The notes under the pieces: model-generated
Told to the model about the DNA's origin: nothing
Seen by the model: only the letters and a program-made list of their open reading frames with translations
Database searches by the model: none
Shown here: in pieces, positions 51,898 through 63,500 of the stretch
How positions within the stretch are numbered: position 1 is the stretch's first letter
Layout: every line of letters starts with the position of its first letter
Translations under genes and position numbers: made by a program
Assembly: GCA_009760855.2 (NCBI GenBank)
Contig: WPIO01000025.1
Location: 4,759,001-4,823,000, forward strand
DNA from: Cristatella mucedo
Lineage: Eukaryota > Bryozoa > Phylactolaemata > Cristatellidae
Length of the DNA: 64,000 nt
Direction: 5' to 3'

Positions 51898-54475
51898 CGC
51901 GTAGCTGGCTGTGTTAAGCCTCCTGATGCAGATAGTCGGGCATTTGCTACCGGATAACAGAAAGATTGTTTGCTGTCTTGACAGACAGCTCCCTGTAATC
52001 GTTCCTGAATGATGCAATGCACTTCAACACACTTCGACCTAAAGGCCACCGGAGGTCTGTGCACATGTTTCATTCTGCCTTGTTCCTGTTCATTATAGCA
52101 CAGTGCGCGAGTGCATCCCGTTTAATCATGCATGGAATATATCAATGGACATCACTGCAACCAATGCTATCATTCATTTCATTTTCGTTGTAGCACAGCA
52201 GCTCATCATTAATGAGGAAGTCCTAGAACACGAGCTGCTGAAGCAGGACCTTCTCAATTCTGAGCTAGGAAGGACTTTAAAGCACCTGAAACAAGAGGTG
52301 CTTCAGCATTGCACACCTTGTTCTTTATTAGCTAGAATATATTATTCATCTTAAATGGTGGCCCAGAGCAACCGTTAATGTCAAGGCTGCTGGCCGATGT
52401 CTGCATGCATTCAAAACCGTATATCTGTAGCCGTTCTTGAAGAAATGCCCGACCCAGTCGTAAAAATGAATTCTTCGAGGGGATACTTTGCTCCTATGAA
52501 AAATTCCACATTACCATGTTCTCGTGGTGCTACCAAGAATTATCCTTCGAAAACCGCAACCGTTTCTGAGCCGACTTGAAGCCACCAAACAAATTTTACT
52601 TTGTTTATTATTTGCACCCAGTAGGATTATCAATGTGGTAGCATGCATAGTTTGCGACGTTTATTGCTTCTTAATATTGATCCCAGCTTGTAGTTTTTTT
52701 GGCCTTGTTTTGGTAAAACTGCAATTGTATACACCTGACTTGATTCGCAGGAGTTGTGAATTTTTGGGCTTCTCCACCATTGTATCTGTTGTGGCTTGTG
52801 TTGTTCATTCTCATTACATGGGAGAAACTCATGCAAAACTGGTGGGTCTGCGTATGGTTCGTCTGCTATTTGATACATGCTTGCGGTTTGTATGCTCACT
52901 TACGTGCTAGTATGTCAGCAAAGTCGACCATGAATTAGCTGCTTGACTTCAGGCCTGTGAGCATTCGGCTGCTCTAAGTCGGAAAGCGACTTTTGCAAAT
53001 GTCTGACCAGCTGTCTGTTGAGCTTTGTAATGGCCTGATTCACGAGCGCAGCTGAACTGCTTGGGTGGCTGTAGGCGTCACTGCTTGGTCACATGGATCG
53101 TGAAGGTTTCCTGGAACAGGACGACTCCAGCCAAACTTGCAGCAGCTCTTGCTACCTGGAATTCGGCGCTGGTCGGGCCAGGCTGGCATCGGACGTCATT
53201 CGTGCCGTCAGCAGCCGTGGCAGCAATGCTGTCAGCAGTGACGTGGCGGAATCCCACTCGGAATCCGCCAGACGCTCTCCTCCAAGTTTCATTCTCGTTG
53301 AGCGCTGGCGCACACGTAACAAGGTGCGCCTCAGTTTCTAGAATAGCTCGTCGCGCTCATTGGCTCGGCGTAGAGCTTTAAAGATTTGTGAACTTTAGTT
53401 GCGTGGTGACCGGCTGTCGTCGCATTCGGTGGCCGTCAGCATTGACCGTCTGCGCAAACAGCGTGGCCAGTGCGTGCCATATGCTGAGTTTCGGTGACGG
53501 CATGCGGAGCGCCACTCAAGTGTGGCGCTGATTGCAGCAAGTAGGCATTGCTGTGCTCGGGGCTTCAAGGGGGCTTCCCCTGGCGATTTCCCAGCTCTAC
53601 TCGACACGATTTTCTAGCTTCTGGTTGGAGGTCTCCTTTCGCAGGAGGAAGGAGGCTTAGAAAGAAGGCTGAGGATCTCCGGTGCTTCTGGGGAGGAGAG
53701 GGGGACTATGTCTGGACCCGGGAAGCAAAGGACACCGGAGGTATTCTGCTCATTGGGTCTCTTTGTTTAGCCACCCCGGTTTCCCCCGAGTGCCCTTCCG
53801 GAGGCAAACCCTGGAGATGTGCTCGCTCCCCTCCCACCTGGAGGGTGAAAGAGGCAGTGCAGAGCTCAGCGGTTGGTTTCCTTAGGGCTCCTCTCCAAGC
53901 TGATGGGAGCTTTAAAGAGGGCTTTGGGCGCTGTTGATGCACGGCTACCGACTCGAACTCTTGGTGGGGAGGTGGCGGAAGGCTCTTACGACCAATTTAG
54001 TGAAATTTGAGCACAGCACCGTGTGGCTGAATTGTGGTGTGCAGCTACAAAGTGAGCTTTTCATTTAGTGGCGAAAGCTTTTCGTTAAGTGCTCCCAATT
54101 AACAAGGCTTTCCATTGACAAACATTCATTTCCATAGGTTAGTTCATAATATCGAAGCACCGATAGTCAGTAGTAAAAGTGGTTAATGTCCATAGCAGTG
54201 TTAAGTTAGAAAAGATGCATCCTTAAGGCATACGGAAACATACCACTCGGGTTTTTTGGAGTAGCAGTTAGAAAGAACTGTGTCCAGTCGGCTTGTTCCA
54301 CTGGATGGCATTGAAAAACTGATTGTTTGGGATCACGTCCGGTGCTTTTTTCTGTCAGAATTACAGACAAACACACACATACACACTCAAAGCCGAGGTT
54401 AGTCATTAACACAGTGCTTGATAAGGCATAGAAACATGCCCTATTCTCATATGAGCATTGCTTAAGAGACTACCC

Positions 54476-54561
<86 letters not shown>

Positions 54562-54919
54562 CGCGAAAGAGCTTGTCTTTCGCCCGCGCACTGGCTTGAC
54601 TGTTTGTACAGCTCACTCTTGCAGCCCTTGCCACTTCGGGTCAACAGCAAAAAAGGGCTCAGAAGTCAGGAAGTGGGAACCGATTCTGCTGCCTGAATTT
54701 TTTGTTTACAAAGGCTTTAAAAGAATGGATAATTAGATTCGGTAGAGTCAGACTGCTGCTTCACTGAGAACGGCAGGACATGCGTAAGCCTGGACTGAAA
54801 GATTGGAAGAGCAGTGATAGTTGTCTTAACGGCACAGACAAGATCTCGTACCAATTTCTAGAATCGAGCGAGCATTGTCAGGTATGCTTGCCTGCAGTGC
54901 GGAATGTCCCGGCCTCTCT

Positions 54920-54974
<55 letters not shown>

Positions 54975-57512
54975 TCTATCTCTCCAGAGTGACCCGACTG
55001 GCATGCAAAGATTAAAGGTAGTGTGAGATCTGCTGCAGAAGCAAAACGGAAGTAACGTCTTCCGTTGGCGTGGCTTCGGGAAGTCGATAAACTAACGCAT
55101 AACTCGCGTACTTTGCACTTGTGATGCACTGCTATTCTCTCGTCTATGCACTATTTCACTGGGAGCTGTATAAGCGGCCGAGAAAATGTGAGGTGCGGCG
55201 AATTTTGGCAATCGGCTTTGTGCGAACTTCGTAGGCAAATCAACGACAACCAGCTTTTCGAGAATGCCGACTGGTGTTTTTTGTTTGTCTGTTCGCTGCC
55301 ATATTGCTTGCCGAAGTTTTGGCTGTTCCTTTTCCTAGCGAGAAAATCAGCACCGTTACGGCAAAGAAGTCGCCTCCGTGGAGAGGATCCGTCTGGATAT
55401 CAAGGACTTGGCTCTGGGTGAGGCTGCAAGCAATATCAGAGAAGCCAGATGCCAATGCTCTTCCGATTCATGGTGGCAGATCTTGCTTGCCCGCTGCCCC
55501 GGAGGCTTTGCCCCTCGCACGATTCTGCGAAGCACGCTTGCTTGCTCGCTTGCGCTGTCGCCGGTCGTGACTAGGGTGCCTCGCCTCGATCTATGTCACT
55601 TCATCCGTGGGTACTTCCGCAATCGTTCTCCAGCCGCGGCTAGTGCACCTAGTCGCGTCAGTGTCTGTTGCGCCCAGATGTAGGTTGCTGGCAGCCGAGC
55701 AGCGCAAGCGGTGCTCATAGAACGTGCGCAACGGGTGCTGCTGCAAATTTCCTCGGAGCTGGCCGTTCTAGCCTGTATGACTGTGTGCAGTTGCCGGTTA
55801 GCAACTCGTGTGGACGTAAGTAATGCTCTCGTAAGTAAAAATTTGAATGTCGGCTGATTGATTCGACAACCCGGCAAAAAAGCCTTAGCTGCTAGCGCTC
55901 CACTTTTGTTGGGCAATAAATGATTGCCTGCCGTAGGATTCGAACTCATGCGAGCTTGTATCGCGAAATGTGAGCACCTTACCTCTTTCTTGGGCCTATT
56001 GTACAAAAGTAAAGGTCGGCGGCTGATTCGGCTGCTTCATTTATATAGTGGTCGAAAAGTCTGAGCGGTTATCAACCCACTGGCAATGGGCAATCCTCTA
56101 TTTCCTGCTGTAGGACTCGGAACTGCTCGCTCCGGGTTCGAGAAGTGCAGCCATTCGTTACTACACCGAGCAATTTGTATTTTTCATGCCGTTTTTCTAA
56201 TGCTGTGCGCCTTGTAAGCTGCCTGCCTTGGCCTGCTGTGACACTGGGTTCAACTCCCCAGATCGAAACATATGCGTTCTTTGTCGAAGGACGCCCGGTG
56301 AAAGTCACCGGGATTGTATTGGGGCCATGTTTACCTGTCAAACCGTTTATATGAACTTCCGTGTCGACAAAGCCACAAGAAGAGCACCATTTCATAGTAT
56401 GTAGCCTATTTGGCTTAGCCGGTAACTGGTTGCAACACATGTGCACACACTATGCTCGTGCATAGCCCTGTGTGTGGCTGTGTGCGTGTACGTGTTATTA
56501 TTTAATAATAATAACAATAATAATAATAACACATTTGATAAATGCCCTTAGTTAACTCAATCTCTTTCTAGGCGCTTTACATTTGCTGCCAAGGAAGCGT
56601 AATTGAATGGTTAGTAATATCATGCCTGATAAACAACATGAATAACATGGTTAGGGATGACATGCATGCACAGGGTCAGCATGCAAGTGTGGACAGTGGC
56701 AGCATGCACAGCGTCAGCACGATTTGAAACTTGGTGCAGTGGCTTCCACGTCCGGACAGAACTAAGATATGTGCAAATGCACAGCTTGTAATGGTGCTAG
56801 TCCTTGCTGACACGTGGCGAATAGCGGTGAAGCTGTAAGCTTAAGAGTCGCCGCTAGCGGCTGATAGGTGCAACAAAAATGCATGCATGCCTGCTGACAG
56901 TAGCGGAACGGGGTAGCAAAGAAGAGCGACCACACCTTGAGATCGCAAGATCGCAAGTCCGTATCCAGAGCGTAGACAAGTCCATTCGACAGCGACGGAG
57001 GATTTCAGGCATCCAGCATCAGCCACGGTGGGCGTGCAGCGTCTCTCGTAGGGTGCACGCAGCCAGCCAGCGCCACCGAGCTGCCGGCCGGTGCAACTGC
57101 TGCCTGGCTCACAGCCTGGCCAAATCGTGGCCACTGCCTGACCAGTGCTTGTGGCTGCTGGCTGCAGACCAGGACGGTAATGGCTGAGTGTGCCACGCTT
57201 TAAAAACTCGGCTTGGGTTTGCTGCGACCGTGTGTCTGTGAGCCCCTCCCTCTTTAGCATTTCGTGGTTCATCTATGCCAAAGCTGGTCAAAGGCTGAAC
57301 CAATGCTTCTTTGCTCCTTGCCTTGTAGGACGACATCCTACGGTAGCCAATTGCAGCTCACTGGTGGCATTCGGAAAGCACGTGTGTGGAGCTGCAACAG
57401 GTATGCACTGTGTCTTAGCTTCAGGCTGGATGGATGCACGTATTTCTAGGAGTTCGTTGGCTGCCTTGAAAAGACTTAAGGACCGTCGGCTCTGCAGTCA
57501 CGTGTGTGTGTG

Positions 57513-57593
<81 letters not shown>

Positions 57594-60500
57594 GTGTTGG
57601 CTGAATGGCTGCCTACACTTTGCGGACGTCCCTTCGGTGTGAAAGCCAGGTCTCACGATCCTGATGCCCAAGAAAGGCAACCCCGGCCTGCCTGGCAACT
57701 TTCGACCGATCACGTGGCTGCCCCATGCTCTATAAGCTGCTCTCGGGCTGCCTGGCCGCAAGGCTGAGCAAGCTTGCAGGCGGCTATGCCTTTTACGGTG
57801 GCGCTTTTATAAACCATTGTATACAACAGAAAAATTGTGAGAGATAGCATCTGTGACACTTAAAATTCATTTAAAATGGCAATTTTTCCCGGTTTACTGC
57901 ACCCTGAAAACAACTGCGTTGTCACATTTTGGAGGTACTTCTACTTGTGCAGCAGTAGTGTGAAAGCATCATGCACCGACTATGCTTATTTCCCAGCCTC
58001 ATGCACTTACCAATCGGCACATACCTAAAGCCATCTAGTTGATTACCTTTCTAGAGGGCTAAATCTGGGCTTTGTACTGAACGCAACATCGTAACATTGC
58101 AATTGCTGTAAAATTTTGAAAAAGTGAGGATTCTATGAGGTATAATTTGGAGAAGATGGCTACGGCCGTGATGATCAATAACGCAAAGAGACCTGGCCGC
58201 CCACATGTTGCTGCACCCTGTATGACGGATTGATAGAAAATGAAGCCTTAGACATCATTTCACCCCTTCGAGGGTTCATGCTCAAAGCTGCAGGCTGCTA
58301 CTGAAAAACTATTTGGTAGGGATATGATATTGCATCGACTAGATGAACAATATATGTTTACACAGAATGCAAACAAGAAGCCACTTTTGTCCATCAAGCA
58401 TAGCAGGACTCATGCAGACTGGAGCAAAATTTAATGAGGCGATGAGAACATATTATACATGTTTGGTAAACTTAAAATGTTTACATTACGTATGTCATTG
58501 TTCATCGACCCGTGGTCTTAGCCCAGGAGGTAAGGTGCTTGCTCTTCCCGACCCAGATCGTAGGTTTGAGTCCTGCAGTGGGCGATCCTGTATTTCCCAC
58601 TGCAAGAGGTGGTGATAGCTGATAAGTCTCTTCTGCTGCTATACAATGAGGTTGTTGAATCAGCCGCTATTGCTATTACTACTAGTATTATTAATGATGG
58701 CTTCAATCACAATTGCTTTTAGAAGAAGGTGAAATTTAGCTGCAAAGGAGCCGTGGTCTGGGGGCTGCTTCTGTAGCAGACACCTAGCATAATGATTCAA
58801 GTAGGTTATTTAGAACTGCTTCATAACGTTGCAATACTCAGTGAAACGAGTCTTCGTGGAGATATGTTCTTTCCAAGCAGGGAACCGAGCCTGAGCATGC
58901 AGCTAAGGGTGTTCAATGCCCATTTTCCGATACACTGCTGAATTTAGATTAGGGCCATTGCGCTAATAGAGTGGCCTAGTCAATCTTCAAGCCTGAACTC
59001 CGGAGAGTGTCTCTGGGGTCAAGTAGATATAAGGCTGAGAGCTCGGGTGGGTTTTATCACATCTAAAGAATAGCTTTTCTCTCAAGTTTGCAGGATATTT
59101 GGAGCGATAAGACCAAATGTTTGGTAAGGCTTGTCTATGCCGAAGCGGCTCACAGATTTTTGCTTTTAATGTTGGTGTAATTTATATTTGCACTAAAAAT
59201 TAATACACTTGTACTAGAACTTGGCTTAAATGTTATTTAAGCTTATTTTATATACTGATCTTGAGGGCTACGTGACTCTCTTCGTGTTCACTGCAGGGGT
59301 AGTGTGAAGAATCTTGCAGCATTACATTTAAAATATAGCTTCAGTTTAACCACCACTTTGTGCTAGTTTCCAATGCCACAACGTTTTCATTACACCACGG
59401 AATTTTTTCTTTTTGCCTAAGGTTATGAGCTCAGATTTTGTTTTCTGCTTCCATTCGTATTTCTTATTGCACTGAAATTCCTAGCTGTTTTTCTAGCTGC
59501 CAAATTTGTGACTTAACATGTCTGAGCACCTGTATCTCTACAGAAACCTAGGCACAGTACAGTCTGTGCGTATGTGTGTGTATGTATGTATCACACTTTT
59601 GAAGTAGTTGGCATGGATGCATGGACTCAAAAAATGGTGCTCTCGTTTCATATTTGGCTTTAGACCTCTCACTGAGATGCCTCATGACGACTTTAAACAG
59701 CAATGAGCTTGCTGGCGGAGAGCCTCCAGCTAAGCTGTTACGACTGGACGTTGATGCAATCCCCAGTGCAGCTAAGTATGCATTCGTTATTGGTTATTGG
59801 ACACATGGATCACCAGTTTGCCGTGTGCCTGCTTCAAAAGTCGCATCACTATGCATCAATGTTACGTTACTCATTCAGTGATAGGGCTTGGTGATACCTG
59901 TCATCACGGATCAGGTGGTTCTTTGAGAAGGAATTCTTTGGGAAAGGCTCCCAAGAGACCCACTTGGCACTAAATGTAGATTACAAGTTCTGATTGAATT
60001 AAGCTTATTATAATAATGATAGTTAATCAACGCCTGAAGAGAACAAAATCCATTTCAGGTAGTATGTACGTATGTATGTATGTATGTATGTATGTATGTA
60101 TGTATGTATGTATGTATGTATGTATGTATGTATGTATGTATGTATGTATGTATGTATGTATGTATGTATGTATGTATGTATGTATGTACAGTCGTCCCTT
60201 GCCACTTCGTGCTTCGACTTTTGCCGCTTCACTCTATTATCACTCGGCTTCACTCTGTATTTATGTTTTTTCAAATATCGTCATTAAAAAGTTGATCGAG
60301 ATGATGAAAATGATACAGCATGCTCGGTTTTCTGAGTCAATTACACACCCCTGCATCACAGTTACAATTAAAATTACCGTCTACATATTCGAGCACCCCC
60401 ACTAATCCTTCAACGTCAGGTGCATCCGTAATGAGAGCATTCACCTTGCTCCTCCTTGCCGTGCAGTACACCTCTTCATCATCATCGGACAAATTGCACT

Positions 60501-63500
60501 CTTTTCATAAGTTAGTGGTTGTGTGTAAAACCTGCGTGTGTAATTACATTTACACTAATAATAATTTAGCGATAGGGCTCGGTGACACATGTCATCACGA
60601 ATCAGCTGTTTCTTTGAGAAGGGACTCTGCAGCAACTGATAAACTGAATGCTTGCCTTGGCGACATTCGACCCTGAATGTCGAAAATTTCTTGAAACTAA
60701 ATGACGATAAAACTGAACTGCTGCTCATAGGACACCCTAAGCCTGTAGCTGGATTAGAAGGCTTTGCTCTTCTAATAGGTAGTAATAAGTGATGCTGTTT
60801 GTGACCATCACTACATGCTCGAAATTTAGGTGTCGTTTTTGAAAGTTGCTTAACTTCTCAAAGCTTCATTCAGAAGACTGCTTCTACAGCTGGTCACCAT
60901 GCCTGATCCGGTATCTAAGATAAGGAGCTGTCTTTCACGGTGCCTTGCAAACAATTTAACTAGCTCCTTAGTTCTGTTTTGGCTTGATTATTGTAATTCC
61001 CTTATGGCTGGGCTACCAAAGAAAGCAACTCGGCCACCACAGCTGGCTATGAATATGGCTGGAAGGCTAGTTTGCAAATCCCAGAGGTTTGACCACGTGC
61101 CTCCTTTGCTAAAAGAGCTAGGATGGCTGCCGGTTGATCAACGGATACAGAGCAGAGTTCTTACGCTGACCCACACGGCCCTCCACGGCTTGGCTCCTCC
61201 ATACCTAGCTGAACTGCTGCACCAGTTTCAGCCTCCTCGTGCCCTCAGGTCCTGTATGGACAATGCACTAGCTGTTCTATTCCTGTGCTTAAAGACCGTT
61301 GGCGACAGAAGCTTTAGCTCTGCAGGTCCTAGACTGTGGAGCTCGCTTCCACAATTCTTAAGAAACGACAACTACTCTCCTGCTGCAGACTATGGCTCAT
61401 CCTTTTCAGCGGTCCTGAGCTGCTACTTCCATACTACTCACTACCTCAACTGCACTCCTTACTCTTCTATGCTTCCCACTCTCTCTTTCTCGCTCTCTTT
61501 GTTTCGTGAGACGAAGTCTGTTGGCTACCGAATGCGTACCGAAAGACACTTAGGCTGCGGGTGTGCTATACAAAACTCTCCTGTGTAACACCAACATGGT
61601 CTTTGTGGAGTTACAGACAGAGATACACATACACATACATTTGGGAAAGGCTTGCAAGGGACCTACTTAGCACTAATTGTGGATTAGAATTCTGATTGAA
61701 TTAGCTTATTATAATAATAATAATAGTAAATCAATGCCCTAAGAGAAAAACCCATTTTAGGTACTGAACATGATTGGAAACAAAGGATATCAGGTGATCA
61801 GTGATAATAGCATGCACAACTACAATACCCGTTAGCACATTAATGGCGATTTCATGGACAAAGGTAATACCATAGGGAACAGTTGAGTTTAGTTTAACTG
61901 CAGATGTTGTTGGCTATGACATATGCCAACAGTTCCGTGGCCAAGAGCTGAGATCAAGGCCGAGTACGGAATCACAACTGACTGCCAATCTCATGGTGCT
62001 GCCGTTTATGCAGTTGCGACCATAGATTATCGCATAATCACATAATTGCAAACAATTTCTATCAGCCATAATCTGGCCGCTTTAGCTGGCGTCACCGTTT
62101 CGGAGCCTACGGCTGCCTCGGTACCGGCATCTTTCTCAGCTGTCCCACCAACGATGTTCTTGCTTTCTGTCTTAGCCCCCACGGCATTTTATGTTGTAAC
62201 AGAAGCTATCGTTTCTGCTGTACTTACTACCATCTCGGCTGATTTCAGCTTAGCACTGTGCCAGTAATACCTAGGTGGTTTTAGAGGCGTTCCAGAAGGA
62301 GCGGTCAATAGTGTCATGTGCTGCTAGTATATCTAGGATTACCAATGGAGAGGTTCTCCGCTGATCAGTTTTGCTTAAAAAGTGAGCGTAAACCCGAAGC
62401 AGATCAATTTCCGTGTAATGGTTAAATCTAAATCCTGATTGGAAATTGCTAGCAAGAACTGATGAAGTGGTATAGTTGCTGGGCCACCACTCACTCGTTC
62501 TCAAGTCTCGTTCTAGGGTAAGATTAGCAAATGGGAGATTGGGCGACAGTTACTTAACTTGTCATGATCTAGGGTAGGCTTTTTAAGGAGCACCCTTAAA
62601 ATTGCTGTTTCAATAGGAAAAGAGACTTTACTGATATTGTAAGAGCATTCGGAGGAACTCGGAGAAACAGAGGCATTGGTGTTGCATAACTTGCTGTGCT
62701 TTTCATACGTATGTCTCATGTGTGCGAGGGGTGAGACGATAAAGCATTCTGAGGTAGCCTACAGCAATGTCCTATCAATAAAATGCTGTATCTCATTATT
62801 TTACCTAGTTAGGTTTGATGGTTACTTTGTGAGGTTTTTAATATTAAGCAATACTAACTGTAGCCTTGGAATCGTATCCTCTGCAGATCAGGCTTCAGCC
62901 GAGCTTGACAACTCGAACGACATGGTCAGCATCACCCGAGCTTTTGTGATTCATTTCTTTCCCCATTGCCAGCTTCTGCTGCTGCTTGTTTTATCAAGAG
63001 CTCACCCGCATTTATTTGCAGATTACGTGGCATCGTCATAGCCCTGTGCTGCCACCACCAGTGCAGGTGGCGCGACTATGTTGGCAAGAGCTTCTGGTGC
63101 CACAATGGTCTGACGCCAAGGCAGTTTCAAATAGCATCGTGTATGAGTGCCTGGGCAACCTGCGCATTTGAGCGGAACATTTGCGAGACCGGCTCAGCCA
63201 ATGCTGAGGCTGCTATGTCTCGCGACTCGGGTAAGTACTGTGTGCAGAGGTGAGCAGACATTGTACAGCTCACTAGAATGACGAAAAATTAGCACGTGGA
63301 TATGTAGCCATAAGGCAATAACTGTTTATGAGCAAGATATAGGAAACTCTCTGCTGAAAGTGACGTTCCTGAATCACTCTGATCATGCTTCGTCGACATG
63401 TATTTTGTTGGTCAGCATTGCTGGGTCTTTGTGCACTGGATACTGCATGCTAACGGCTGTAGTCAGTGCAGCACCCTGATGATCTAGTGAGTTTTTGGGT

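Larger units (their letters stand above)
50471..52193 (+). other. TRMT13 intron 5, remaining part
   Basis: Holds a LINE-A fragment (50930-51100) and a GT repeat (51841-51895). Otherwise nothing was recognised. Confidence 0.4.
53324..55338 (+). other. TRMT13 intron 7
   Basis: 53540-53960 is GC-rich and open in several frames without a recognisable domain. 54480-54558 is (GA)n and 54925-54972 is (TC)n. No transposon was recognised. Confidence 0.45.
55418..57328 (+). other. TRMT13 intron 8
   Basis: Holds degraded tRNA-SINE pieces on the minus strand (55910-55985 and 56020-56155) and a LINE-A tail (56505-56735). The rest, including GC-rich 55420-55700 and 57000-57170, has nothing I recognise. 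Confidence 0.45.

Noticed and set aside
53548-53937. 129-codon plus-strand open frame in a GC-rich patch
   Set aside because: No domain, lies inside TRMT13 intron 7, and several frames are open at once because of composition.
60899-61588. Possible host gene of 229 codons
   Set aside because: It is the C-terminal reverse-transcriptase region of LINE-B, with related copies at 2.2, 29.2 and 33.6 kb.
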